DNA from: Phanerochaete sordida
Lineage: Eukaryota > Basidiomycota > Agaricomycetes > Polyporales > Phanerochaetaceae
DNA: 64,000 nt
Reading direction: 5' to 3'
Assembly (NCBI GenBank): GCA_019973155.2
Contig: BPQB01000051.1
Location: 124,001 to 188,000, forward strand
The notes under the pieces are model-generated. The model was not told the DNA's origin and did no database searches. It saw only the letters and a program-made list of their open reading frames with translations. Below are positions 53,766-64,000 of the stretch, piece after piece. Numbering within the stretch: the stretch's first letter is position 1; each line of letters opens with the position of its first letter. Position numbers and translations under genes: made by a program.

Positions 53766-54025
53766 GATCTATCTTAGCATGGACGCACGCTGCTCGGCCA
53801 AGGATCAAACTCTCGCCCTTCTCGATACCTTGTTTCAGAACCGACCTTGGTTCATGTCTGTCTGCGTTTTGCCTACTCTCGCGACACTCCATTCGAATGA
53901 TCCCTATCTTGTCAGAAATACATCGTCGTTATTGGACACTTTGTGCAACTTGAATGAGCTGATAACAGATAATTCCGCGCTGCGTACTATGAAGTTTGAC
54001 CATGGACGTGTCAGCCGCCTCTCCA

Positions 54026-54337
54026 TACGCCCCACAAGCCTTCTGCCACCTTGTCTCGCTCTCGAACGTGACGAATCTATGCCTCGTAATTGACGGTGTG
54101 GATGTAGAGGACACTGGACGGCTCAGAGCGGTCGGTGCACGCCGCGCTCAAGGAGCTGTGGGCCGCCACCTCCCTGCCGCTCCCCTCCCAGGCACTACAT
54201 GTCCTCGCGAGGACGTTCCCGGCGGCAGAGGTCAAAAGCTACGGCGATGCCCCAGCTCGTGACGAGGCCATGAACGAGGTGAAGAAGATACTTGTTCGTG
54301 AATTGTACGGGACTCAGCATGAGGACACGGACGGCCA
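54026..54337 (+). pseudogene. F-box gene relic 1 (internal deletion)
   Basis: YAPQAFCHLVSLSNVT and LVIDGVDVEDT match the middle of the family. After about 15 bases the reading frame changes and continues with the family C-terminus (VLARTFPAAEVKSYG, LVRELYGTQHEDTDG). About 200 codons are missing between the two parts and there is no F-box exon. Confidence 0.7.
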
Positions 54338-54354
54338 GGTGGGCGCCTCCCCCG

Positions 54355-54630
54355 CTGGCACTGCGCAAGCTGGAGGCTTCGGGGCTTGGCCCCCTCGCCT
54401 TTCGCCTGAGGGATCCTGACGTCGAGCCCATTGCACGGGCGTGGCCGCGGATGAGGACCCCGCGGCTGTACGAGGCACATGCGATGCTTGGGACTCGCCC
54501 ATCACCTGTGCAACGAGTCGACGAGGTCCTCCCCTCCGCGCTATCCTGCCCCGCCCTGCACACACGCCGTCTGCCCTTCCAGCTTAGGCTCGTGCGGCGG
54601 GACGGATATCGAGGCAAACATCTGCCGGTT
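54355..54630 (+). pseudogene. F-box gene relic 2 (middle segment)
   Basis: Reads LGPLAFRLRDPDVEPIARAWPRM and RVDEVLPSALSCP, the family segment that should lie upstream of the C-terminus. Here it follows the end of relic 1, so the order is scrambled or it comes from another copy. Confidence 0.6.
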
Positions 54631-54724
54631 CGGTGACGGAGCTCTCCCGATGCTTGCCGTAGGCCTCGCCGACTCTAGCCAAGCTCGATGGGCAGGAACG
54701 CATAGACTAGGATTGATCTCTTTA

Positions 54725-55226
54725 TTCAATGAATATTTCGCGAGAAAATCCGAAGGTCGCCGCGAGAGCATGCGCTTTGCTGGAGTCTGCAGGCTGCAGC
54801 GCGCCGTCCGGCGCAACGGTCACGTGCGCGTCGCGCGGCGGGGCTTCCAAACTCGGCGACGACTTGGACGACTTGCCATGTTCGGCCACTGGTCTCCTCT
54901 CCGACACGTCTTCCTGCCATGGCCTGCTCCTCAAAACCCTGTTTTCTCCGCCTCTTATACCTGGACATCGAGTCGACGCCCCCCGCGCTCTTCCCCTCCC
55001 CCCTGAATCGCTTCCGCTCGACGACTTACATCCCCCTCGCTCGGCTCCGCGATACCACCTGCGCTACCCAAGACCTTGTTGCCGGACAGAGCATTGCTAG
55101 CGGTGGAAGAGATTAGGGACGAAAGACGGGCGTATAGTGTTGAGGCGACAGAACAGGTGCGTAGGTCTGCAGCGGTCTGCTGTCTTCTTGCTCACTGTTT
55201 GGACGCTCCATGCAGAAGAAGACAAG
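54725..55226 (+). promoter_or_regulatory. Duplicated promoter and 5'-UTR of F-box copy A-right
   Basis: Inverted counterpart of 1661-2165. It holds a predicted 59-nt 5'-UTR intron at 55157-55215 with the same GTGCGT donor and GCAG acceptor, and the same short upstream frame (54919-55116). That frame's C-terminus is nearly the same in both copies (DTTCATQDLV, then GQS). Confidence 0.6.
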
Positions 55227-56805
55227 ATGCACCACGCCCTTCTGATAAACGAAGTCGTTGAACACATTGCAGAAGGTGTTGGCACCGAGGACGATCAAAC
55301 GCTGTTGGAGATGTCCTTGGTCTGCCGCGCCTTCTTCGACCCCGCCATGAACGTTCGGTGGAGGGTCCTAAGCGACATAGACCATCTCATTCGCGTACTT
55401 CCGGTGGAAATTCTGGATGGCATTGAGGTGGACGAGGAGGCTCACGCAGTATGTCCTTCCCTATCCCAGCGGCTTTTGCTGACCCACTTACCCGTAGGTC
55501 TTCACGCGGCCACCCTCTGAACTCGAATGGCAGCGCTTTGCTCAGTACGCGAGACGCGTGCGAGCCCTGGACTGTTGGCAGCTGTCTTTCTCCATCATGA
55601 GCTCTTACGTGGATATTATCATAGACCACTTCCCGTACGGCCAGCTCTTCCCCAACCTCCACACTCTGCGGTCGAACTCGCTCCTCCCCTCCTCACGGCT
55701 TCTGCAGTCGCCTTTGCGCCACCTCAAACTCAAGAAGATACACTCCCACCGCATGGAAGACATCATGGATGCTCTTCCTGCCTGCGCCTCGACACTCGAG
55801 ACCATCTTCATGGACACAATGACTTGCGGAGCGTACTGTCAGTCGGAGGATTTGTCCCAGAAATTCTCCGAGGCCCTTGGGAAGATGGAGAAGCTCACAC
55901 AAGTCTTTGTCGCCCTACCGTTCCCGAGCGCGATCCAACATCTGTCGACCCTTTCGACATTGCGCGAGTTGTCCCTACACAAATTCACCGCACTGGACAC
56001 AGCTACGCTTCGCTTCCCGGCATTGACGTATCTCATGTTCTGGTTGGAAGCAGTCAACATCCCTGCCCTCGCTCCGTTCCTGAAGAATCTAGAAGCACCA
56101 ATCTTGCAGGAGCTGAGCGTATATCCGCAGGTCGACTTTGACAGCTTGAGGAATACGGCAAATCACAACCGACCTCTTGCGATGAACTTGCAGGCCATAC
56201 TCCGGGAGATCTCACACTTAACCACGCTGCGTATCTTCACCTTCGACGCCCACTGTGGCGAGGACACCTCCCCGCTCTACAACACCCACATCCTCGACGG
56301 ACACATGCTCGCGCCCCTGTTTTCCTTGCGGGACCTCGAAACGCTTCGGCTGAGCACCTGGCCTGCCCGCCTCTCCCTGGCAGACACTGAGGCCATGGCG
56401 CGTGCCTGGCCGCGGATCGAGAGGCTGTGCATATCCGACGGCGCATCCGCCACACTCCCTGCAGCGCTCGACCTCCTCCCGGTCGACGCCGTCCTGCCCT
56501 TCGCCTGCCTCTGCCCCGCGCTGGTCTCGCTCCGCCTCCCGCTGCAGATCACGCATGCCCCACTGCATGCGCCGTCCCCGCCGACGCTCGCGGCGAAGCG
56601 TGTGGATCTCGGAGTCGTCGCCGTCCAGCCGGACGTCGCGGGCGATGTCGTGCGGCTCCTCGCACGGCTCTGCCGCTGCGTCCGTGTCATGGGGACGGGC
56701 GACGAGCAGGCCCAGAAGGCGCTCAAGCTGCGCATGGACGAGGTGCGGGACGCGGAGCAGGCGGCGGCGCGTGGTGGCGAGGGGGCAGGGCCCGGTGGCA
56801 TCTGA
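55227..56805 (+). CDS. F-box/LRR-like protein, copy A-right
   Basis: Exons 55227-55448 (74 codons) and 55498-56805 with a 49-nt intron in phase 0 give 509 aa. F-box: LINEVVEHIAEGV, then LVCRAFFDPAMNVRW. The second exon is the leucine-rich part, very similar to copy A-left (PSELEWQRF, YARRVRALDCW, LRHLKLKKIHS, LPVDAVLPFACLCP). Compared with copy A-left the C-terminus is cut short. The frame stops at 56805 after GPGGI, while another frame carries on with the expected tail (VRSFLGLVSRKVGT) to 56852. A small indel has therefore removed the last 15-20 residues. Otherwise intact. Confidence 0.85.
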
Positions 56806-56852
56806 GTGTTCGGTCGTTCCTGGGTCTCGTGTCGCGGAAGGTCGGGACGTGA

Positions 56853-57659
56853 TGTCTGGCGGTAGGTCATAAGACACTGTTTCGATAGCGTATGGCTGCG
56901 TCCTTGGATCATAGGTATCCCTAATTGTATGGCTTTCACACCACTGGACGAACTGCTCGGGCGTACTTGGCTGTCTGGACGGTGTCTGACGCGTCTCAAC
57001 GCGTTTGCTGCGTGGATGGCGCGTCGAGGCGGGCGCGTGCATGTTCGTGTCATGGAAGTTCGTCCCGCTATTCTCTCGCCATTCAATATTCAGGCTTCAC
57101 GTCCTCACGGTCGTGATGTCAGCTCGCCAGCCTTGCGGTAGCAAGCGAAGCACGTCCGCGCGAAGGGTGTACAAAGGCCCGGATCGATCGCCCAGCTCAG
57201 CCTGCGCCGCATGCTCCACGCATACGGAATCCTAAGAGTCGTCGTACTGGAAGCGACTTGGATGCGCCGTGTGGCTTCTCAAACGCAGGACTGGCTCCTT
57301 CGCGGCGCGGACTTGCGTTCGTCGGGTACGCCACGCCTGTCTTTGCGGAGGACATGGGCTGTCCGCCGTGCCTTTCATCGGTCTGCTTGAGCGTATGCGG
57401 CGCGATGTGAGACCAGGACGTGCCCGTGCCATTCTTCGTCCGCGCAGTGACCGCGGCGTGCAGATGGCATGAATTGTTAGCTAGTGGCGAGGACGGTTCA
57501 TAGTATCGCTTCTGAGGTACGGCAAGTCCTGAATTATGCTATTAATGGTCGGCAGACGATTACGAGACTAGGATAGATACATGATTGTAGTGTAGGGATG
57601 AATCAAGCCCAAAAATGCAAACAAGACTCCGAGATTCTGGGGAACCCCTAGATGGTTCT
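56853..57659. other. Intergenic, no gene seen
   Basis: Spacer between two convergent genes. Short frames only. Confidence 0.45.
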
Positions 57660-60600
57660 TCAGGAGTCGTGCTCGAAGACGTCTGGAGACGATGACCGTG
57701 GTATCAACACTGTCTGTGCGGCGCGATAGCTTAGGTCGTCGTCAAGTCGGCGCATGACCTCGCGTTCCTTCTGAGTGATCGTCCAAAGGTGGACCTTTCC
57801 GTCGTTTGTGCCAGTCGCAAACATGAGCGGATCAGCAGAGGGACTGCAGGTGATGCAAGTCAGGCCTCCACCGCCCAGCGCATGAAGCCGAACGTGGCGT
57901 AGCAGGGCCCCAGACTCGCGATCCCAGATATGAACGTCGCCGGCTTCAAGGTGAACGGGTGGTCAGAAGATCAAAAGTGACAGGCAAGGGTCGTCCAGCG
58001 TACCTTTGTCTGTGCAGATGACGAGTTCGTCTTGCTTGCCTCCAAAATAGCTTGGTCCCGAAAAGTCGACTGGACGCTTTGGCATGTATGTGTGTCGAAG
58101 CTGTAAGCGAGCGATTTCGTCGGAGTATTCCAGCTGCCATAGTTGCGGCGGCGCCTTGGTAATCAATTTAAGTACAACACAGAAAGACGAAGATCGACTT
58201 GGCTCGCACCCTGTTCTCATAGCTGATCAGTGCCATGTCTCCAGACCGGGACATTCTGATGTGACGAATGTCGTGAACGACAGGAACACGGCTTAGTAGA
58301 GACAAGGATTCAGCTTTATCGGCAACGAATGACCTTTATGCAGGGCTCACTCTTCTATCTCATGTGTTTCGAAGTTGTACACTGGAGAAACGTTAGCAAG
58401 GGGCGCAGATAATTATTTCCGAGTACACACCGATTATTTGACTTTCAGCGCGGCTCTTCTTGGGGCGTAGGCCGTTGGAAGAAGAGGTTAAAACTCCTAC
58501 GCACATCATTCGCCGGCTATCTGTGGTGGCTGTCATATCGTGTATAATCATCGGTCCGAAGTAGTATTGGCCGAGAACCTGCAGAATAAATGAGTAAAGC
58601 TCCAAGAGTATCATAATATCGTACTTTTCCGACCAAGTCCTACAAAGGCTGTTAGCGACCGCGCCTGGGAACGCAAATAAAATCACGATGGTACCAATTT
58701 AGTGATATACGCCCCCTCGGCTGCGAGAAAGGCGTCGCCGCCCGGAAGCCAGGCGATAGCTTGTAGAGTGGTCGCCCGGTCAATCTTCCTCTTGCATGCA
58801 CCGTCCTATGATAATGCAAGTAAGTCTCATCGACCACATGCGGTTCCGAAGCCAACATACCTCAGTCCAGATCTGAACTTCACGGCCTGTCCTCGTGAGC
58901 ACTTGTCGACCATCGGGAGACCAGATGATCTGCCGGACGAAGCCCGCCTCGTGTTTCAAAGTGCGATCTACCACAATGGGCTCGTCCGCAGTCATATCCT
59001 CGTCTATCGCAAAGATCACGGACGTCTGGTCCCAGCTAGACGTTGCCAGATATCGACCGTCGGGAGAGAACTGAAGGTCGCGCACGAGGGACTGGTGGGG
59101 ATTGAGGTCGAAGCATCGTTCCACCTGCTTGAGAAGCGGAACGCGCTGCTTGGTGGGTGAGCGTTGTACCATGGCGGAGGTCATGCGCTCGCTCCTGCTT
59201 GAGTCGGGGAACTGGAGCGGTGCTGCTTTGATATGGTCTGCAATGCTCAGAGCACTCTGCGTTTGTGCGATGATCGACGAGTGGGTTATCGTGCCTGCGC
59301 TTTCCCCGTCGGCTACGACCGTGTCTTCTGGGCCGTCAATCGTCACGAAGATGGGCTGGGAAAGGGGTGTGGAAGTAACGGTTGGACCGCTAAACAGATC
59401 ATACGAACGCAGTGATATACACTCCGAGAGGGCCCCGGTAGAGGTAGGATGGGAGACGGAATAGGATTTGAGATATTTGTTCCCGGAGTCGCCAGTGTCA
59501 GGGCTTTCTGGATCGGATGTGCTGCGTTGCGGACGGTCTTCCCGTTGAGGCTTTGTACTCAGCACGGTTCGAATGACACGGGCAGCACCGCGACAGATGC
59601 GTTCTATCCAGAACGCGGCCGCACGGACCGAGACGCGGAATGAGCTGAGAACCAAGTCGGTTCCTAATAGGCGGCGTATTGATGTATCCGCTCTAGATAA
59701 TGCGTCCATGAGCCATGTCCCGCTCGCGTGCATGATGGAGACCGTCCGCCTGGAAGCGAACCAGCACGCGACAGCCGCGATGCCGAAGCTACTACAGGCT
59801 GAGAGCGCAGTCGTGACGGTTGACGTGATAAGATGCTGTCCGGACGAGAATGCGAACACGACCAGCCCAACGGAGAAGCAGGCCACCGAGAGCACAAGGA
59901 AGACCAGCGGAGACTTCTTGATCCAGGCGAGGACCCACCATGGGATGCGGTGCCCTGGCCCGCGGTGCATCTCCTGCTTCCAGTCGACACCAAGTAGACT
60001 GTTGACCACGGCAGCTAGGCTGAAGACGAGCGAGGTAAACCAAAAGCCGTTGACGCTGTTCTGTAGGGGGCCGTCGGTCTGGGTGTATGAGAACTGCAGC
60101 GTCGTCGCCGTGACAGCGCTGAAGAACGTCGCTACGGTGAGCAGGTTGTCTGCAGCATGCTTCTGGTGCGAGGCGATGCTTGGCACGCCTGCGGCACCGA
60201 AGGAACATCATGAGTCGTTAAAACCCTGTGATATATATTGGCACTCACCGATTTCGACGAATATTTGCAGTGACGATACGACGTTGTCGATGTACTCCCC
60301 CATGCTTGATGCAAGGTCGTGCAAATATCTCTGGACTGCAGGGGTCTTGAATCTGCCTTCGTATGCCTGGAGACAGGATGCCCAGTACTGCAAAAAATGT
60401 CAGAATGTACCGGTCAGGTGTCCATGTCGGCGGTACATACCACCAAATCACCCTCAAACGTGGCGAAGGACGCTTTCATCCCTTCGTCGGTATACTCCTG
60501 CGACTCTTCCATACAGTCCAGCAAAGCCGCGACCTCTCTCGCAAGCCCGTGAAGCTGGTCTGGTAAATCCTCCGCATCCAGACCGTCGAGCATGTCCGGG

Positions 60601-61037
60601 TCCGCGTTGTAGCGAGCTGCCGCCTTCGAACGCTTCCTGACGGTCAGGTTTATTACGTCCTCGCGCGGCTGCCGCTGGACTCTCGTTGGAAACAAGTCCG
60701 CAGCATTGTCACGGAAGAGGTAGAGGATCCGCGCGAGGCGGTCGCGCAGGTACAAGGACGAGGAAAGAATCCCGATTGGATTATCCAGTTGCCGAGCCGC
60801 GTGTGCAAGGTTCCGGAGCTACGGAGGAAGATTTGAACGTTCAGGTTTTCCAAAAAGCAAAATATTGGCGGGGCTACATACCTCTCTGTCAAAATTGTTC
60901 ATACGCCTGACGGTGAGGAGTGAGATGCCATGAATTATAGGGCAGCGAACTGGATATCTGTACCTCTCGAACCTTCGGAATGACTCTGCGCCGGCGTGTT
61001 GGAGTTTTTCATCCGCAGTCACTTGAAAGGCGAGCAT
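57660..61037 (-). CDS. Membrane protein with C-terminal WD40 repeats
   Basis: Twelve exons read in phase: 60964-61037, 60882-60906, 60441-60818, 60249-60387, 58861-60188, 58695-58805, 58625-58639, 58431-58578, 58351-58381, 58210-58291, 58004-58154 and 57660-57943. All introns are GT-AG, 46-63 nt; total 921 aa plus any upstream exons. Order from the ATG at 61037: a helical soluble part (DELRNLAHAARQLD-like, ILYLFRDNAADLFP); hydrophobic segments near residues 220-238, 254-272, 299-319 and 332-349; a serine/proline-rich linker; then WD40 repeats from about residue 560 (LQFSPDGRYLATSSWD, IIWSPDGRQVLTRTG, AIAWLPGGDAFLAAEG, LTCITCSPSADP, FATGTNDGKVHLW). WD40 propellers hold partner proteins; here one seems tethered to a membrane. 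Function not known. Real upstream exons probably lie at 61090-61480. Confidence 0.75.
58625..58639 (-). other. 15-nt micro-exon of the WD40 gene
   Basis: Codes for D-L-V-G-K only. It lies between a TTTGTAG acceptor and a GTACG donor, and skipping or extending it brings stops into frame. The joined reading restores a WD40 strand-turn. Confidence 0.6.
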
Positions 61038-62681
61038 GTAAGCGTGGTACGCAGACGCACCGTTGAGCGAAAGGACGTACGAATGTTTCTACCATCTTCC
61101 GTGCTTGGTCGACGAGTGTATTCTGGTTGGGAGGTTAGAAGCTTGTCTGGTGCGAGAAAGATAACTTGCCTGCGAGGCCTACATCGCCGTCTTTGCCCAG
61201 CTCTTGCAGCGCATTCAGCAGGGTATGGAGTAGTTGCTGATGGCTACTCTCAGTGCTGTCGAGGGACGTCCTGGTACCTGCGAGGGGAGATCAATGAGAT
61301 CAACAGCTAATTCTCTGGGTAAATCAGCGTACCGCGGGGCATGTTCAAAGCGTCCCTATCGAAAATTGCGCCGGTCGGTGAAGATGAACGCGTCCAGCTT
61401 GGAGTTGTATTGTATGCAAAGTTCGAAACTGGGCGATCAATGGCGAAGAAATACTCTGTCAGTAAAAGGTGGGAGCGACGATGACGGGAAATCGAAAAGT
61501 GGTCAGTGAGATGATGTCTAGATGGGTATTTGCACGTGTGAAGTTTTATGGTTCGAATCCTGATACCTTAGAGGAAAGTTTGACATAGGTGCTAGAGCGA
61601 CCCTGAATCCCCTGACCCGTCAGGGTCCTTGATTGGGGCTGTGTATCGCGAGACTGCGCACATCCCGCCGAAAAGCAGAGCGTATTCGTGAATGTATTCC
61701 GCCGTTGCGTGGCGACGGTGAGCCAATAATCTGAGAAGCGACTGAGACGATATTTTCCCTGGTCTAGAAGATGCACAGGTCGGCGCGTGCTTCATAGAAA
61801 AGGCCAAGCGCTCCGAAGTGACGTGGTTTCGCAAATACTGCTGTGCGTAGCGACCAAGGGAAGCGCTTCTGGAATGCGATCAACACAGGTATGTCCATCC
61901 GGTCGGAAGTACTGCACCTCCGTCGACGTACCTTGCGCGTTGCCACCGGAGAGGGTCCTCGAGATTTTGGGTGCAGGGCTGCGGTCATCGCACGAGTCTT
62001 GATCAAGGGTCCCGAGATCTTCATTATGGAAGCAGGCAAATACACAGCTCTCCGAAACTACGGTACGAAGCTTCCGCCCCTGCCTCCGGCAATATTAGCG
62101 GACGTCCACGGGCGAGGATGACGACACGCGTACCTCAGCTTGAAGTCGCGTAAAGGTCCAGGTTGGAAACCCATCACGAGACCCTCGGCCAGCCAAATCC
62201 ATCGGCGGGCGCAGCGCCACCGGAAGGGGCGGTGCTGGCGTCGCTTGTGCAGAGATGCGCTTTGCTGGTCGCGGTGTCGCCGCTGGTCTCCGCCGCTGCT
62301 TCTGACGGGCTCGCGCTGCGCAGTACGCAGAGCGCAGCCAGCATCGCCCCGCGCCAGAGCAGATGCCCGTGGGACCACGCAGGGCGAAGGCGAAGCTTGG
62401 TGGCGACCGTCGTCGCGCGCGCCAATGCTGCTCCAAGCCGTGACAGGTGGCCGCGGTAATAGTGTCAGGGTGCGCTCGAGTTGGTCGCGTGTACCGCCCA
62501 CTGGCCGCGAGAGAGCAGCGCGTGAAACGCGCCGCGAAGATGGGCGCGAGGCACAGGAGAGACGTTGTAGTCGGCGGCGCTGGACGTTCCGAGGGCGTAC
62601 GCGTGTTCGAGGGAGGGCGGGATCGTGTGATGCTGCGCGCGGTGGGGACTCTGGAGCTGCTGCTCTTTCCTGCGGGCCAGC
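61038..62681 (-). other. Probable further exons of the WD40 gene, then spacer
   Basis: Minus-strand pieces look coding. 61110-61300 reads SHQQLLHTLLNALQELGKDGD joined by a GTAGGC/CTAAC/CCAG intron to NTLVDQARKMVETF. 61600-61840 reads YAQQYLRNHVTSERLAF and AEYIHEYALLFGGM. I could not join them to the main gene without a phase conflict near 61050, so the N-terminus is unresolved. The part 62100-62680 is GC rich; a short minus frame with a hydrophobic start (MLAALCVLRSASPSEA) is not convincing. Confidence 0.3.
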
Positions 62682-62688
62682 TTTTATA
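62682..62688 (-). promoter_or_regulatory. TATAAAA box on the minus strand
   Basis: A clean GGTATAAAAG core. I could not assign the transcript it drives; it may be the WD40 gene or a small unknown gene at 62100-62640. Confidence 0.35.
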
Positions 62689-63230
62689 CCCATAACAGGT
62701 AGGATAGTCCTGTGGTCTTCGTGCTGTGTCACGAGGCTACAGTCGTGGAGTAGCATGTGATTTCTCGAGCTCAGGAGGAGTTTGACGAGCACCTGTACTG
62801 CTTGAAATATGCCATATTCGAGCGGCCATGCTGTCGCGGTGAAAGCGAGCAATATCGCGCGATCATTGCTCGCGTGAAGCTCGAAGCGAGAACCGACATG
62901 GTTCGCCAGCAGAGCCCTGTATTCGCCATTCTGCGTCCCGCAGTGACAGATGACTGTGTCTCGATGGATTGTAAGCTACAGCCTCCAATTCAAATGGGGA
63001 TTATGCTCACCGGAACGTCCTCCCTGGCAGAGAAAGGCCTTTCGCAAGAGCGAACAGCCTCGGCTTAGGCGTCGTACTGATCGCCGGAAGGCCCACCAAA
63101 GCCAATACACCAGGACATAAGCTGTAGCAAAAGGAAGCCGCAGCTTATCCGCGACAGCGATCGAGACCTGCGCGCACGTTCCGGTAGATGTGAACCCTTC
63201 GAGGGACCACTAGAGATTGCCCTGACTGAC
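62689..63230. other. Intergenic, no gene seen
   Basis: Short frames on both strands with no recognisable feature. Confidence 0.4.
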
Positions 63231-63600
63231 TCAGGCTCGATACGTCTGCGCTGCTCGCCGAAGGACGATCTGCGGGTCCTGTGCGAACGTCTGGGCCTTG
63301 AAAAGCGCGTCGAACAGACAGCCTATCTTGCCGAGCCTCTCGAAGAACTGTTGCCTGCTTGAAGTCGGCCGTGCTTGCCAGGGAGTCGAACTCGCGGAAT
63401 GGGGTCGGGAAGGGGGACTGGCGCATGAGCGCGTTCTCGCGTGAGACCTTGAAGGGAAGTGAGATGCCCAGTGCCACTTCAAGTAGCGGGACAACTGTGG
63501 ATTGACGACATCGTGAACGAGCGTAGCGAACAGACTATAACTCGCACGAGGAGTTGATCCTCTGGGCGAGGATGTCTTGAGGATATCCTGGCTCACTATC
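63231..63600 (-). CDS. 3' exons of an unknown gene
   Basis: The minus-strand frame ending at 63231 reads like a folded protein at both ends (YSLFATLVHDVVNPQLSRYL; then RQQFFERLGKIGCLFDALF and FAQDPQIVLRRAAQTYRA). A lower-quality middle probably is an intron (GTCTCAC donor, TTCAAG acceptor). The start is not found; upstream coding may continue toward the window end. Family not recognised. Confidence 0.4.
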
Positions 63601-64000
63601 GTGGCAGCCTACCGCGGCAAGTGAAAGGTCAACATATGCTCATGTCTAGATGCAGGGCAACTCACGAATAATAGTATGACCTATCTGGACGTGCGAGAGA
63701 ACGCTGCGTCTGCCTCGGGCTCGACGCGACGATCACGTGGGACCGCTCGTCCACGTTTGGTGGGCGATGAGCGACTTGCTCTCTCCCGTCACCGTGCCTC
63801 CTTCTCCCAACCTTCCCGACATGCTACGCCATCCACAACTCTGGTTTTTTGCCGTCTCAGATACCTGAACTTGCCCTTCATGCAGTCTTCTCTTGCCCTC
63901 GATTCGCTTTGACGAGTCCACGATCTCGCACGTCCGAAAACCCACCCCACGACCTGCTGCACGGGACAAGACCGCCAACATTCTCGGAATTGTTGCTTCT
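63601..64000. other. Window end, nothing assigned
   Basis: May hold 5' exons or the promoter of the preceding minus-strand gene. No supported feature. Confidence 0.35.

Noticed and set aside
61240..61400. Attractive minus-strand peptide reading YADLPRELAVDLIDLPSQ
   Set aside because: It spans a perfect 55-nt GTACGC...CGCAG intron. Removing it restores phase with the next exon, so the peptide is intron read-through.
1..64000. CRISPR arrays, bacterial operons, rRNA or a complete tRNA gene
   Set aside because: No regularly spaced repeats, no ribosome-binding pattern, and no cloverleaf that closes; the window is eukaryotic.

Overview
The window reads as nuclear DNA of a basidiomycete fungus, most likely an Agaricomycete (mushroom or polypore lineage). 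The genes carry many short GT-AG introns of about 40-76 nt. There is a plasma-membrane H+-ATPase of the fungal type, a DUF6535 membrane protein (a family I know from Agaricomycetes), and an expanded F-box/leucine-rich-repeat-like family. Only one clear housekeeping gene is present; the rest is accessory sequence and mobile elements.

Layout. 1-3.8 kb: two minus-strand F-box genes. 4.2-5.2 kb: a four-exon gene of unknown function. 5.3-5.9 kb: a short inverted-repeat unit enclosing a telomere-like CCCTAA tract, with tRNA-like sequences beside it. 6.0-11.5 kb: a Helitron transposase (Rep plus PIF1-type helicase). 12.09-29.0 kb: what I interpret as one very large non-LTR retrotransposon on the minus strand, with a 19-nt poly(A) end and a perfect 14-bp target-site duplication at both ends. 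It contains an endonuclease-reverse transcriptase-RNase H gene, a gag-like gene with a CCHC knuckle, two F-box-like genes and two unknown reading frames, all on the same strand. 29.5-34.8 kb: a tandem pair of F-box genes. 34.8-40.2 kb: GC-rich DNA without a convincing gene. 40.4-43.7 kb: PMA1, six exons. 44-48 kb: no convincing gene. 48.3-51.4 kb: a DUF6535 gene. 52.2-56.9 kb: two plus-strand F-box genes with scrambled F-box relics between them; this block is an inverted copy of the 1-3.8 kb block. 57.7-61.0 kb (and probably further upstream): a membrane protein fused to WD40 repeats. 63.2 kb to the end: the 3' part of an unknown gene.

How the parts relate. The six genomic F-box genes share one design: a 76-77-codon F-box exon, a phase-0 intron of 49-59 nt, and a leucine-rich second exon, for 506-533 aa in total. 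(One of them, at 55.2 kb, is slightly shortened at its C-terminus.) They have spread by tandem and inverted duplication, and one is visibly a mosaic of two others. In SCF ubiquitin ligases such proteins choose the substrate; fast turnover would suit a recognition or conflict role, but that is inference. The most unusual item is the 16.9-kb retrotransposon. It is several times the usual LINE length, carries F-box-like cargo, and has apparent spliceosomal introns and a candidate +1 frameshift in its gag-like gene.

Limits: all calls come from reading the sequence. No database search or computed alignment was possible, so identities are estimates by eye and family names rest on motifs.
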